Shown here: positions 33,304 to 43,050 of the stretch, one piece after another
Position numbering within the stretch: the stretch's first letter is position 1
How the letters are laid out: each line of letters opens with the position of its first letter
Program-made: the position numbers and the translations under genes
DNA from: Microvirga aerophila
Lineage (GTDB): Bacteria; Pseudomonadota; Alphaproteobacteria; Rhizobiales; Beijerinckiaceae
Reading direction: 5' to 3'
DNA: 64,000 nt
Assembly (NCBI RefSeq): GCF_003332305.1
Contig: NZ_QOIO01000028.1
Coordinates: forward strand, 18,660 to 82,659
Notes under the pieces: model-generated
What the model was told of the DNA's origin: nothing
The model's input: the letters and a program-made list of their open reading frames with translations, nothing else
Databases searched by the model: none

Positions 33304-34173
33304 TTAAGCCTGCTCTGCGATGGTTGTAAGGTACTGGCCGTAGCTGCTTTTGGATAGCTCACGTGCTAACTGAAGCATCTGATCCCGGTCGATCCAACCC
33401 AAATTATACGCGATCTCCTCTGGGCACGCGATGCGGAAACCCTGGCGCTTTTCAAGAGCGCGCACGAACTCTGCTGCCTCGACGAGAGAGTCAGGGGTTC
33501 CTGTATCGAGCCAAGCGAAGCCACGGCCCATGCGCTGTACATTGAGCTGTCCGCGCTCCAGATAGGCGCGGTTAACGTCCGTGATCTCAAGCTCACCTCT
33601 CGCTGAAGGCTTGAGCCTCGCGGCAATGTCGACGACTTGGGCGTCATAGAAATAGAGGCCCGTCACTGCCCAATTCGACTTTGGTTTCGCGGGCTTCTCC
33701 TCAATTCGCATCGCACGTCCGCTTGGATCGAACTCGATGACGCCGTACCTCTCCGGATCGGTGACGTGGTAGGCAAAGACTGTTGCGCCGGTTTCCTGCC
33801 TGCGGGCAGCCTGCATGAGCTCCGGCAAACCATGACCGAAATAGACGTTGTCGCCGAGGATGAGTGCGGATCGTCCGCCCGCTACGAAATCAGCGCCGAT
33901 CACGTAAGCCTGCGCCAACCCCTCCGGCTTCGGTTGTTGGGCATAAGACAACTGCAGCCCCCAGCGCTCTCCCGTGCCCAACAGCTGCTGGAACTTTGGG
34001 AGATCGTCCGGGGTCGAGATGATGAGGATATCGCGCACGCCGGCCAGCATCAGCGTGGTGAGCGGGTAGTAGATCATCGGCTTGTCGTAGATCGGCAGCA
34101 GCTGCTTCGATGTCACATAGGTCATCGGATGCAGCCGCGTGCCGGAGCCGCCCGCCAGAATAATGCCCTTCAT
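33304..34173 (-). CDS. rmlA: Glucose-1-phosphate thymidylyltransferase
   Basis: First enzyme of dTDP-L-rhamnose synthesis: dTTP plus glucose-1-phosphate to dTDP-glucose. The 289-residue protein shows the nucleotidyltransferase signature [30 protein letters not shown], the metal-binding [10 protein letters not shown] and [21 protein letters not shown]. Length and motifs are canonical. Its start overlaps the rmlD stop by 4 nt, and it is the last gene of rmlBCDA. Confidence 0.97.
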   Translation of the reverse strand: MKGIILAGGSGTRLHPMTYVTSKQLLPIYDKPMIYYPLTTLMLAGVRDILIISTPDDLPKFQQLLGTGERWGLQLSYAQQPKPEGLAQAYVIGADFVAGGRSALILGDNVYFGHGLPELMQAARRQETGATVFAYHVTDPERYGVIEFDPSGRAMRIEEKPAKPKSNWAVTGLYFYDAQVVDIAARLKPSARGELEITDVNRAYLERGQLNVQRMGRGFAWLDTGTPDSLVEAAEFVRALEKRQGFRIACPEEIAYNLGWIDRDQMLQLARELSKSSYGQYLTTIAEQA

Positions 34174-35078
34174 AGGTGAGTCTCCTGAGGCCGAGCCTCA
34201 TCGATGAGGCGCTTGACGCATGGTTTGAGAGAGGTTTGCCAGATTGGAAGCGCAACCCTGTGGATGTCGGCAAGCTTCGAGCAGTCAAGGCGCGAATTGG
34301 CTGGCCGCATGGCCGGTGTCGGATAGTCGGCTGTTCCGATAGGCCGCACCTGCGCGCTGGGACCACCCAGCCGGGCAGACTGCAGGAAGATCTCGGCTGC
34401 GAATTCCGCCCACGATGTGAAGCCCGATCCAGTCATGTGGAAGACGCCACGTAGGCTAGACTCGTCCGGTCGTGTGAGGAGATTGAGACCGACCGCGATA
34501 ATGCCATCTGCGATGTCAAGAGCACTCGTCGGTGATCCGTGCTGATCGGAAACGACCGTGACGTTGTCTCGCTCGCGAGCCAGTCGAAGCATGGTTTTGA
34601 CGAAATTCCGACCGAAGGGACTGTAGATCCAGGCAGTCCGAAGAATGATGTGGTTGGGAGTTTTCGATGCAACGGCCAACTCGCCCAGAAGCTTTGAGGA
34701 GCCATAAGCCCCAACTGGACTGGGCTCGTCGCTCTCGCGATATGGCCGGTCGGATGCTCCGTCGAAGACATAGTCTGTAGAGAGATGGATAATGGGCACC
34801 TTCATGGCGGCCGCCGCCCCGGCGACACTTCCCGCACCGATACCATTGATCGCATTTGCCAAATCGGGCTCGGCCTCCGCCTGATCTACGGCCGTGTAGG
34901 CCGCGGCATTTACGACGAGATCTCCTCCGGTTTCGACAATTATATCCTCGATGCCCGAAGGATTGGCTAGGTCGAGCTGAGGGCGACCTAAAAGAACCGC
35001 TTTCGCGCCTAAAACAGGAGCACGCTCGGCGAGGGCGCGAGCCACCTGACCTTCTCTACCGATGACAATGAAGCGCAC
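34170..35078 (-). CDS. rmlD: dTDP-4-dehydrorhamnose reductase
   Basis: Final step of dTDP-L-rhamnose synthesis, NAD(P)H-dependent reduction of dTDP-4-dehydrorhamnose. This 302-residue extended SDR has an N-terminal [37 protein letters not shown] and the active-site Y of [13 protein letters not shown]. It sits 12 nt after rmlC and overlaps rmlA by 4 nt. Confidence 0.95.
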   Translation of the reverse strand: MRFIVIGREGQVARALAERAPVLGAKAVLLGRPQLDLANPSGIEDIIVETGGDLVVNAAAYTAVDQAEAEPDLANAINGIGAGSVAGAAAAMKVPIIHLSTDYVFDGASDRPYRESDEPSPVGAYGSSKLLGELAVASKTPNHIILRTAWIYSPFGRNFVKTMLRLARERDNVTVVSDQHGSPTSALDIADGIIAVGLNLLTRPDESSLRGVFHMTGSGFTSWAEFAAEIFLQSARLGGPSAQVRPIGTADYPTPAMRPANSRLDCSKLADIHRVALPIWQTSLKPCVKRLIDEARPQETHL

Positions 35079-35090
35079 GCGATTCCATCC

Positions 35091-35648
35091 TTAGGGAAAA
35101 TAGGGCAGAAGCTCGGCAAGGAGTGGATTTCTCGTGTCTTTGTCGGACAAGATCGCCTGTTGAGCATCCACTGGCCACCTAATGCCAAGTGCCGGATCGT
35201 CCCAAGCAAGGCCGCGATCGTGTTCGGCCGAATACGGTGCTGTGACTTTGTAGTGCACCTCGGTGTTAGGCTCCAGCGTGCAGAAGCCGTGCGCAAACCC
35301 TCTGGGTATCAGAATCTGGCAGCTGTCATCACCAGATAGTTCGATCATAATATGTTGGCCAAAAGTGGAGGATGCCTGCCGCAGATCTAGAGCGATATCA
35401 ATGATGCGGCCGTGCCCGACGCGGACAAGCTTGGCCTGCGCAAAGGGCGGGATCTGGAAGTGCAGTCCCCTCACGGTCCCGGCCTTTATGGAGTGTGAGA
35501 GATTATCCTGGACAAACTCACACTCTAGTCCCGCCGCAGCGAAAGCCTGCTGGTTATAGGTTTCCACAAAGTGCCCACGTAAATCCGTGAACTTTTTCGT
35601 GCGAATGATCTTCACGTCCGGTAGTGCGGTTGGCTCAACTTCAACCAC
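35091..35648 (-). CDS. rmlC: dTDP-4-dehydrorhamnose 3,5-epimerase
   Basis: Cupin-fold epimerase of 185 residues, converting dTDP-4-keto-6-deoxyglucose to the rhamno form. Seen: FTDLRGHFVETYN, QDNLSHSIKAGTVRGLHFQ (catalytic His of the GLHFQ motif), IPRGFAHGF and the later EHDRGLAWDDPALGI. The start is a GTG at 35648. It lies 60 nt after rmlB and 12 nt before rmlD. Confidence 0.95.
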   Translation of the reverse strand: MVEVEPTALPDVKIIRTKKFTDLRGHFVETYNQQAFAAAGLECEFVQDNLSHSIKAGTVRGLHFQIPPFAQAKLVRVGHGRIIDIALDLRQASSTFGQHIMIELSGDDSCQILIPRGFAHGFCTLEPNTEVHYKVTAPYSAEHDRGLAWDDPALGIRWPVDAQQAILSDKDTRNPLLAELLPYFP

Positions 35649-35708
35649 GTCAGGCTCTCTCCTTGAACGAGATAGTGCGAAATTTCGATGAGATGCTAAC
35701 AGAACAGA

Positions 35709-36779
35709 TTACGCGACTATCGCTACACCTTGTCCAAGTCGCTCGCCCCGGTATCCGCCGGAGCGGACCCTCTCCCACCACTCGCGATTAGCCAAGTACC
35801 ATTCCACAGTCTTGCGAAGACCAGATTCAAAGGTCTCGATTGGCCGCCAGCCGAGATCACGCTCTATCTTCGAAGCATCAATAGCGTAGCGCAAGTCATG
35901 ACCGGGCCGATCCGTCACATAGGTGATCAGACGGCCGCGCGGGCCGAATGTCTTATCTGGCACCAACTCATCGACCAGTGCGCAGATGGTACGCACAACA
36001 TCGATATTTTTGCGTTCGTTGTGGCCACCAATAGCATAGATTTCGCCCGGACGGCCATGCTCGGCCGCCAGGATCAGAGCCCGTGCGTGGTCATCAACAT
36101 AAAGCCAATCACGAACATTTTCGCCCTTACCGTAGACAGGAAGAGGCTTGCCTTCGATAGCATTGAGGATCGTCAGCGGAATGAGTTTCTCGGGGAAATG
36201 GTAGGGCCCGTAATTGTTGGAGCAATTCGTGATGAGGGTTGGTAAGCCGTAGGTGTGGTGCCAAGCCCTCACGAAATGGTCGGACGCAGCCTTCGATGCC
36301 GAATAGGGTGAGCTTGGCTGGTAGGGATATTCTTCATGGAAGAAGCCGTCATCACCAAGAGACCCGAACACCTCGTCGGTCGAGATATGATGAAAGCGAA
36401 AAGCGGCTTGACGTTCGGATGAAAGGCCACGCCAGTAAGCTAGGGCGGCCTGAAGCAGGGCATAGGTGCCAACCACATTCGTCTGTAGGAACTCACCGGG
36501 CCCATCAATGGACCGATCAACATGGCTTTCTGCCGCTAGGTGCATGACGACGTCAGGGGAGTAAGCTTGAATGATCGAGCGCATCCGCTCGAAGTCAGCG
36601 ACATCAGCACGCTCGAACCTGTAGCGCGTATTGTTAGCCGCGGGCTTCAGGGAATCCAGGTTGCCCGCATAGGTGAGCTTGTCGACGACCAGAACCTGAT
36701 GGGACGTATTCCGCATAAGCATACGCACAACGGCCGAGCCGATAAACCCAGCGCCTCCGGTCACGAGAAATCGCTTCAT
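35709..36779 (-). CDS. rmlB: dTDP-glucose 4,6-dehydratase
   Basis: NAD-dependent extended SDR of 356 residues, converting dTDP-glucose to dTDP-4-keto-6-deoxyglucose. Motifs: [42 protein letters not shown], and the catalytic [10 protein letters not shown]. It is the first gene of the rmlBCDA operon. The 270 bp upstream, which separate it from the epimerase pseudogene, must contain the operon promoter. Confidence 0.97.
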   Translation of the reverse strand: MKRFLVTGGAGFIGSAVVRMLMRNTSHQVLVVDKLTYAGNLDSLKPAANNTRYRFERADVADFERMRSIIQAYSPDVVMHLAAESHVDRSIDGPGEFLQTNVVGTYALLQAALAYWRGLSSERQAAFRFHHISTDEVFGSLGDDGFFHEEYPYQPSSPYSASKAASDHFVRAWHHTYGLPTLITNCSNNYGPYHFPEKLIPLTILNAIEGKPLPVYGKGENVRDWLYVDDHARALILAAEHGRPGEIYAIGGHNERKNIDVVRTICALVDELVPDKTFGPRGRLITYVTDRPGHDLRYAIDASKIERDLGWRPIETFESGLRKTVEWYLANREWWERVRSGGYRGERLGQGVAIVA

Positions 36780-37052
36780 GATGCCCCTGAACGTTTGTCA
36801 GTCGTAAAATGACCAAGAGATGCCCCCTTGGAAAATCGGCCGCTTATCACATGCTGTCGTCTTTTCTTCAATACATTGTCTCAAGAGGCACGTCAGATCC
36901 CACTCTATCCATCACTGACCGAGGCGGGCTATAAGCTTTAGCATCTACACAGCACCACTATTGAAAACCTGAGTAATACCGGCTCCCCGACGGCTGTGCC
37001 GCTTTAGCCATCCGAGCATCGCAGCTTTGGCAGCAAAGCTTGTGCCCCGACC

Positions 37053-37933
37053 ATGGAAGCGTTTCCCGTGTTGACCACCCTGTCCAACCGCAGTTTGGAG
37101 GCTCAAATTTCGACTCTCGGGGCTGAGCTCGTCCGCCTCAGAGACGAGGGAGGGCGCGACCTGCTCTGGAGCGGCGATCCAGCACATTGGACGGGACGGT
37201 GCCGCTGCTTTTCCCGACTGTCGGCCGTCTCAAAGACGATCGGAGCCTTATTGATGGTTCAGAATTTAGTCTTAGGCGGCACAGGTTTGCGAGGACGTCG
37301 CAATTCGAGATCGTGGAAATAGGCCAGGAAAGTTGCTGCCTCAGACTTCGTTCGATCCGCTCCACACTGGATCAGTATCCATTTGAATTCGAACTTGATG
37401 TCTCTTACTGGATCAAGAGGCCAAAACTGGTGATCGAGGCAGCGGTCCTGAACGTTGGGAAGGATATCCTGCCTGCTTCCTTTGGCTTCCATCCGGCGTT
37501 CCGCTGGCCCCTGCCCTATGGTGCCTTGCGCGACGCACATCAAATCCGATTTGAGCGGCCCGAAACCGAAGCTTTGCCCACACTTGTCGACGGCCTTCTC
37601 GGTCCAAGGGTCCGCCCGACGCCTCTCAAGGACCGACTTATGACCCTACGGGACGAGCTGTTTGCCGAGGGAGCACTGATCTTCGACCGGCTTGAGAGCC
37701 GGTCGCTTGAGTAAGGCGTCCCGGACCGGCGCTCGATCAGGGTTACCTTCCCTGACATGCCGCATCTGGGGATCTGGACGAAGCCTGGAGCGGGCTTCGT
37801 CTGCATCGAGCCATGGCAAGGTTACGCTAGTCCCATTGAGTTCGACGGCCAATTGGGTGACAAGCCAGGGATTGTGCTCATTGGCCCAGGCGATGGACGG
37901 CGCTTCTCGATGGACATCAGTATCTCTCCATAA
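37053..37933 (+). pseudogene. Aldose 1-epimerase family protein, broken by a frameshift and a stop
   Basis: A mutarotase-like (GalM/LacX) protein in pieces. Frame 1 gives LSNRSLEAQISTLGAELVRL and LLWSGDPAHWTG to about 37190. The next part, PLLFPTVGRLKDD onward with FGFHPAFRWPLP, is in another frame from about 37190, consistent with one missing base. That frame stops at TAA 37712-37714, yet the following codons continue the family (MPHLGIWTKPGAGFVCIEPW, then PGDGRRFSMDI) to a TAA at 37931. With two independent lesions it is probably a genuine pseudogene. It lies between the rml operon and manC and may once have served sugar interconversion. Confidence 0.82.
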
Positions 37934-38144
37934 CGCCGCTCAGTTCCGTCACCCTCTCCTCGCTGTTAAGGGCTCATGGTGGGGCCCATTTCGAGCTCAA
38001 AGCTTTGCGGCCTATTGGGTTACGCCCCTTTAGATAACTGAGAGTCCTGTCACGGCGCCTATCAGAGGATAAAGCCGCCTCTGTTGCGCGGAAGCGGACT
38101 GAGATATTGCTCCGATCGCCTTGGCGCCCAGATCGCACTTACTG

Positions 38145-39566
38145 TTACCGGCCGTAGATGTCTTCGACGCGGATGATGTCGTCCTCGCCCGTGTAGCTTC
38201 CCACCTGAACCTCGATCAGTTCGAGCGGGATGCGGCCCGGGTTTGTCAGGCGATGGATTGACCCGATGGGGATGTAGACCGACTCATTCTCGTGCAGCAC
38301 TACGATGTCCTGGTTCACGGTCACCTCGGCGGTTCCGCGGACAACGACCCAGTGCTCAGCCCGATGATAATGTTTCTGCAAGGACAGGCGCCCACCGGGC
38401 TTGACCATGATTCGTTTGACCTGAAAGCGGGATCCCTGGTCAATCCGCTGATACCAGCCCCACGGACGATACATTCGAAGATGCTCGCTCGCCTCCGGGC
38501 GCTGCTTGGCCCGCAGGGATACCACAAGCTCCTTCACCAGTTCCGACCGACTGCGCGAGGTCACCAGCACTGCATCAGGCTTGGCCACGACGACAACGTC
38601 GTCCAGCCCCACTACGGTGGTGAGGATATCGTCACTGTGAACGAGGCTGTTCCGGGATTCGAGTACTTCCACATTACCGCGCAGGGCATTGCCGGCCTCA
38701 TCACGGGGAGAGGCATCCCAAAGCGCCCCCCAGGAGCCGATGTCGGACCAATGGAACGAGACCGGCAAGACCCCCGCCCGATCAGTCTGCTCCATGACGG
38801 CATAGTCGATCGATGTCTTTGGCGCGAGCTTGAAGGCGTCCTCCTGCAGGCGGATGAAATCGAGATCGATGCTGGCGCGGTCAAGGGCGTCCCGAGCTGC
38901 CGCCAGGATCGTCGGCTGGAATTTCTCTAGCTCCTCCATCATGATGTCCGCTCGGAACAGGAAGTTGCCGCTATTCCAGAGGAAGCCCTGGCTGATGTAC
39001 TCGTGCGCAGTTTCTGCATTGGGCTTTTCCACGAAGCGCTCGACTCGATAAGCGTCGGTGCCTTTGATGGGACTTCCCGGCTTGATGTAGCCGTAGCTGG
39101 TCGCGGGATATTGCGGCACGACTCCAAGGGTCATGATTTGACCCCGGCGGGCAGGTTCGATCGCGGCCTGACAGGCGGCTGCGAAAGCCGCTGGATCGTC
39201 GATCACGTGATCCGCCGCAATGACGAGGACGACTGTCTCGGGATGGTGGCCGGCGGCATGGCAAGCCGCAACGGCGATCGCAGCAGCGGAATCCCGTTGA
39301 ACCGGCTCAAGAATGATGTCAGCCTTGACGCCGATCTGCTCCAACTGTTCCGCAACGATGAAGCGGACGTCATTGCTGGAGATGATCGCGGGGCGCTGGA
39401 ACACATGCGGCGCGCTGACGCGCTGCACCGCGGTTTGGAAGGTGGAGTGCTCCCCCAAGAGGTCGATGAACTGCTTGGGCATGCTGTCTCGCGACGCTGG
39501 CCACAGCCGCGTGCCGGAACCGCCGCACATGATCACAGGTAGAATTTGATTGGCGCCCTCGCTCAT
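38145..39566 (-). CDS. manC: Mannose-1-phosphate guanylyltransferase / mannose-6-phosphate isomerase
   Basis: Bifunctional type II PMI-GMP of 473 residues. The N-terminal pyrophosphorylase shows VIMCGGSGTRLWPASRDSMPK and FVEKPNAETA; the C-terminal cupin isomerase domain has the metal-binding LSLQKHYHRAEHWVVVRGTAEV. It makes GDP-mannose, the precursor for mannose, fucose or perosamine in the surface polysaccharide. Monocistronic by position. The phosphomannomutase (ManB) and GDP-mannose dehydratase are not in the window. Confidence 0.95.
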   Translation of the reverse strand: MSEGANQILPVIMCGGSGTRLWPASRDSMPKQFIDLLGEHSTFQTAVQRVSAPHVFQRPAIISSNDVRFIVAEQLEQIGVKADIILEPVQRDSAAAIAVAACHAAGHHPETVVLVIAADHVIDDPAAFAAACQAAIEPARRGQIMTLGVVPQYPATSYGYIKPGSPIKGTDAYRVERFVEKPNAETAHEYISQGFLWNSGNFLFRADIMMEELEKFQPTILAAARDALDRASIDLDFIRLQEDAFKLAPKTSIDYAVMEQTDRAGVLPVSFHWSDIGSWGALWDASPRDEAGNALRGNVEVLESRNSLVHSDDILTTVVGLDDVVVVAKPDAVLVTSRSRSELVKELVVSLRAKQRPEASEHLRMYRPWGWYQRIDQGSRFQVKRIMVKPGGRLSLQKHYHRAEHWVVVRGTAEVTVNQDIVVLHENESVYIPIGSIHRLTNPGRIPLELIEVQVGSYTGEDDIIRVEDIYGR

Positions 39567-39838
39567 CGTCGATCCTTTTTTGTCTGTCGGGCGTCCTAAA
39601 CACCCACTGGGCTGGCGTCAACAGAGGAGCTACGGTATTGCGAGCTGGAGACGCGTGCCGGCCGTCGTCCAGACGGCCGCATTTCTCGTGCAGATATTTT
39701 CAGGAATCAAAGAAAGGACGTCGGATCCGTACGTTGGGTGATAGGCTCCACTTGCTATACCATGTTGGTGGCCGAAACCACTCCCAAGGGTTTAGACAAG
39801 ATCTGACGCTCGGCCAGAACCAATCGGTCTCAATATAG

Positions 39839-41005
39839 ATGCATGACAAAAGTGGGCATGAGCCTCCCCAGAGCTACCGTCAAAGACGGCGAAAAGTTGT
39901 TCTCCTTTACTGGGGGCGCCGCGGGGGCGGATCCGAGTTCACCCTGTCGTTGGCTCAGCATTTGCGCCAATCGAGTCAGGAAATCGATGTCGTTCTTTCT
40001 CTGGCCCGCCAGAACAATGACATCGAAGGCTTTCGAGCGGCAGGTTTTCCGATTGTGACCTTCGATCGCCCCAGTCTATCGACGCTCTGGAAACAGGCTT
40101 GGTCACTTCCAGGCGAATTGAGAGCACACGCAGATACACTGGCATCCGCGAAGCTGGATGCCGTCATCATCACGATGAACGCACCTTTTGCATGGCCATT
40201 CGTAAATGTCCTGCAAAGACGTGGCATCAAAGTCTTCTATGTCGCTCACGATGCCGAACCTCATCCCGGTGACTACGCGGTGCTTTGGCAGCGCGTGACT
40301 CAGGACCGCCTCATCAAGCGGGCCAATGGGGTCGTAGCCTTGTCGAACAGCGTCGCTAGGCGAATTGACAAGCGCATCCCTGAATCGAGCCGCAAGTTAT
40401 CGGTGATTCCGCTCGAGACAGCCTATCCGACCAAGCGGCTTCAGCTTCCATACGAAGCCGGCCCCGTTCGGCTTCTCTTCTACGGACGCCTGCTTCCGTA
40501 CAAGGGCTTGGATCTGCTCGCGAGAGCCTTGGAGGGACTGCGAGCTCGGCCAGGATGGCGTCTTACTATCGCGGGCTCGGGGCCACTCGAGGTTGCGATT
40601 AGGCGCTCCTTTGCGGCATGGGAGCAGGTCGACCTGGAACTTGGCTGGATCTCGGATCGGCGCGAGAAGGAACTCCTTTCAAGTCACCACCTGCTGCTTT
40701 GCCCCTATGTTGAAGCCAGCCAATCAGGCGTCGTCGCGCAAGCGATGTCCTGGGCCATGCCGAGCCTCGTCATGCCGGCTGGGTCGCTCCCGGAGCAGAT
40801 TGGGTTCGGACGAGCCGGCTTGGTCGCTCTGACGAAGGATGCCGACGGCTTCCGCCGCTGCCTGCAATCCGTGCTCGAGCGACCGGAGTCTCTCACCGAG
40901 CTTTCCCGAACGACGGCCGAATGGCTCGCCGAGCGTCAGGCAAGTCGGGCTTGGACTGAGCTCATAGAGCCTTGCCACACCTCATATGGCGAGAGCTCCG
41001 CTTAA
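39839..41005 (+). CDS. Glycosyltransferase family 4 (GT-B)
   Basis: A 388-residue GT-B glycosyltransferase. The N-terminal acceptor lobe carries VLLYWGRRGGGSEFTLSLAQ; the donor lobe begins near RLLFYGRLLPYKGLDLLARAL and has the GT4 EX7E-type region (CPYVEASQSGVVAQAMSWAMPS). Soluble or peripherally membrane-bound, it would add one sugar to a lipid-linked saccharide. It is isolated between manC and the exporter genes on the opposite strand, so its operon context is unclear. Donor and linkage cannot be predicted. Confidence 0.87.
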   Translation: MHDKSGHEPPQSYRQRRRKVVLLYWGRRGGGSEFTLSLAQHLRQSSQEIDVVLSLARQNNDIEGFRAAGFPIVTFDRPSLSTLWKQAWSLPGELRAHADTLASAKLDAVIITMNAPFAWPFVNVLQRRGIKVFYVAHDAEPHPGDYAVLWQRVTQDRLIKRANGVVALSNSVARRIDKRIPESSRKLSVIPLETAYPTKRLQLPYEAGPVRLLFYGRLLPYKGLDLLARALEGLRARPGWRLTIAGSGPLEVAIRRSFAAWEQVDLELGWISDRREKELLSSHHLLLCPYVEASQSGVVAQAMSWAMPSLVMPAGSLPEQIGFGRAGLVALTKDADGFRRCLQSVLERPESLTELSRTTAEWLAERQASRAWTELIEPCHTSYGESSA

Positions 41006-41147
41006 GCGCAGCTGCATCGCGTCGCTGCAAGACATATTGTAGAATCGGAACTAAGCAGCTTCTCCGGGCACTGGCCGGGCGATGAGTTCCTCTCCGGACG
41101 GCAGATTCTCGCGCATTGATGGCGTTCACAACTGGCCTAATAACTGG

Positions 41148-41882
41148 TCAGGCCTGTTCCATGAGGATCTCGTCCAGACTGCCGGCGGCAACAATCTGGC
41201 CTTCGCGCAAGAGGATGCCCTTGTTGCAGTAACGCTGGAGCATCTTTGGGTCATGGGAGGCTAGGACGAAGATTCGAGAATTCTCCATGACCTGCTCGAT
41301 CCTCAGCCTTGCCTTGTTAGCAAAGTCCGCATCTCCGACACTGATCATCTCGTCTAGAAGCAGAATATCTGGTTGAACTGCGGTTGAAACGGCAAAGGCG
41401 AGACGGAGTGCCATCCCGCTGGAATAGGTGCGCATGGGCAGATCCACAAATCCGCCAAGCTCCGAAAATTCCTCGATCGATGGCGTGAGGTCACTGATCT
41501 CGCGGAATGTCATGCCAAGAAAAACGCCTCGCAACACGATGTTCTCACGTCCTGTGAGTTCCGGATCCATCCCCATGGTCATATCCAACAGGGATGAGAC
41601 CTTGCCGTGGATCTCAGCCACGCCACGGCTCGGCTCGTAAGCGCCGGCCAGAACTCTCAGAAGAGTCGATTTCCCGGCGCCATTATGGCCGACGAGTGCC
41701 AACCGATCGCCTGGTCTGAGTTCAAGGTTGATCCCGCGCAATGCTTCAACGGTCACAATCTCACCGTCTTGACCACCAATGCGCCCGCCCACTCGGTGCA
41801 AGACGTTGGCCCTCAGCGACCGGCCACGGGAATTGTAAATCGGAAAATCGACCGTGACGTTACGTAATGATATGGAGGCCAT
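41148..41882 (-). CDS. Polysaccharide ABC exporter ATPase (Wzt-like)
   Basis: ABC ATPase of 244 residues of the polysaccharide/polyol phosphate export class. Walker A GHNGAGKS, the class-typical signature TYSSGMALR in place of LSGGQ, Walker B ILLLDEMISVGD, and the switch His in LASHDP. The C-terminal O-antigen-recognition domain of long Wzt proteins is absent, as in KpsT-like or short Wzt types. It is 10 nt downstream of the permease gene and forms the exporter with it. Confidence 0.92.
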   Translation of the reverse strand: MASISLRNVTVDFPIYNSRGRSLRANVLHRVGGRIGGQDGEIVTVEALRGINLELRPGDRLALVGHNGAGKSTLLRVLAGAYEPSRGVAEIHGKVSSLLDMTMGMDPELTGRENIVLRGVFLGMTFREISDLTPSIEEFSELGGFVDLPMRTYSSGMALRLAFAVSTAVQPDILLLDEMISVGDADFANKARLRIEQVMENSRIFVLASHDPKMLQRYCNKGILLREGQIVAAGSLDEILMEQA

Positions 41883-41892
41883 AAGGACGATC

Positions 41893-42744
41893 CTAGAGCC
41901 AATAAACGATACGCTGCCTGAAGCGCACGAAAAGCGGCAATGCGACTGCGCAAAGGATTATAATTGTCAAGATTGCAGAGGCATAGGTGGTAAAATCAGG
42001 CAACCGACCGAGCAATGGTTCAGAGACGACGCGAAGAAAGGCGGCAAACGGGTTTAGGTTGACCCAGTAGCGCATAGGCTCGTCGAGCAGTTCCACCTGC
42101 CAAGTGACGGGCGACACGAAGAAGGCGACCTGAGTAAAATTCTGGATGATCTGCGGCAGGTCGCGGAAGCGGGTGCTAAGGATTGCACAGACGAGACCTC
42201 CCAGAAACCCGGCAACGGCAATAAGCACGAGACCGAATAGGGCAGCAAACCACGTCCAAGAGGGAGCGACCCCGAATACTAGGAAAATGAACGGAAGGAC
42301 TACGAGGTTATGAGCGAATGAGACCCCGTTCCTGACCAGGACCCGCAAGATGAATGTCGTTTTTGGCAACGCCTGCTGACGCAGGAACCCCTCAGCCTGG
42401 GTGAAAGCGCTAGTGCTGTCATTCACGATGCCGGCGATCAAGACCCACACGACATAGGTCGTTGCAAGATACGGAAGATAATCCTTGATCGGCTGCTTGA
42501 AGAGCGTGGAGTAAACGACACCGATGGCGACAACGAAGATCGCGATGCTCAACGTGATCCAGAACTGCCCGATGCGGGAGCGGCGGTAGCGTTGTCTGAT
42601 ATCGCCAATTCCAAGGAGCCACCAAACGCGCCAGCTCCGAATGCCCTGCAGGAGGTCGAGCCAAGCCCGTCGCGCCGGGCCGCCGGAGGACAGCGTCGGT
42701 TGCATGTCGATGGGAACAGACATCGCGTTTTCAATCGTGTCCAT
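41893..42744 (-). CDS. Polysaccharide ABC exporter permease (Wzm-like)
   Basis: An ABC-2 type permease of 283 residues with about six TM helices (for example FWITLSIAIFVVAIGVVYSTLF and AGFLGGLVCAILSTRFRDLPQI). The amphipathic RFRDLPQIIQN segment is characteristic of Wzm/KpsM. It moves the finished lipid-linked glycan across the inner membrane using the ATPase encoded next. Start at 42744; an ATG at 42723 is an alternative. Confidence 0.92.
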   Translation of the reverse strand: MDTIENAMSVPIDMQPTLSSGGPARRAWLDLLQGIRSWRVWWLLGIGDIRQRYRRSRIGQFWITLSIAIFVVAIGVVYSTLFKQPIKDYLPYLATTYVVWVLIAGIVNDSTSAFTQAEGFLRQQALPKTTFILRVLVRNGVSFAHNLVVLPFIFLVFGVAPSWTWFAALFGLVLIAVAGFLGGLVCAILSTRFRDLPQIIQNFTQVAFFVSPVTWQVELLDEPMRYWVNLNPFAAFLRVVSEPLLGRLPDFTTYASAILTIIILCAVALPLFVRFRQRIVYWL

Positions 42745-42942
42745 ATCTCGGTAGTCTCCCCGCAGGCCAATAACGGTAGCTCACTGCTTCAAGGTCGCAA
42801 TGACCGCGCATCTGCCCGGCCGGCTTCAAGGTTGGCTCAAAGCCCCCGGCGGCCACCGGGACTTCCAGCCTGCTTCACAATACGGTGTTACCTGATCCCG
42901 AACGCTGCGCGAGCGCGATCCTATGGGATCAGGCGACGGATA

Positions 42943-42974
42943 CAAAGGCTACAGAATTGCTTCTGTAGCCTTTG
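42943..42974. terminator. 12-bp hairpin downstream of the aminotransferase operon
   Basis: CAAAGGCTACAG at 42943-42954 pairs exactly with CTGTAGCCTTTG at 42963-42974. It lies 77 bp past the aminotransferase stop codon and could terminate that operon, although no T run follows on either strand. Confidence 0.5.
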
Positions 42975-43050
42975 GCACCCCTTGCCGTCAGCGTTCGGTC
43001 CCGACATCATCCGTCCCCTGTCAGGACGTGATGCAAAACGACGACGTGAC

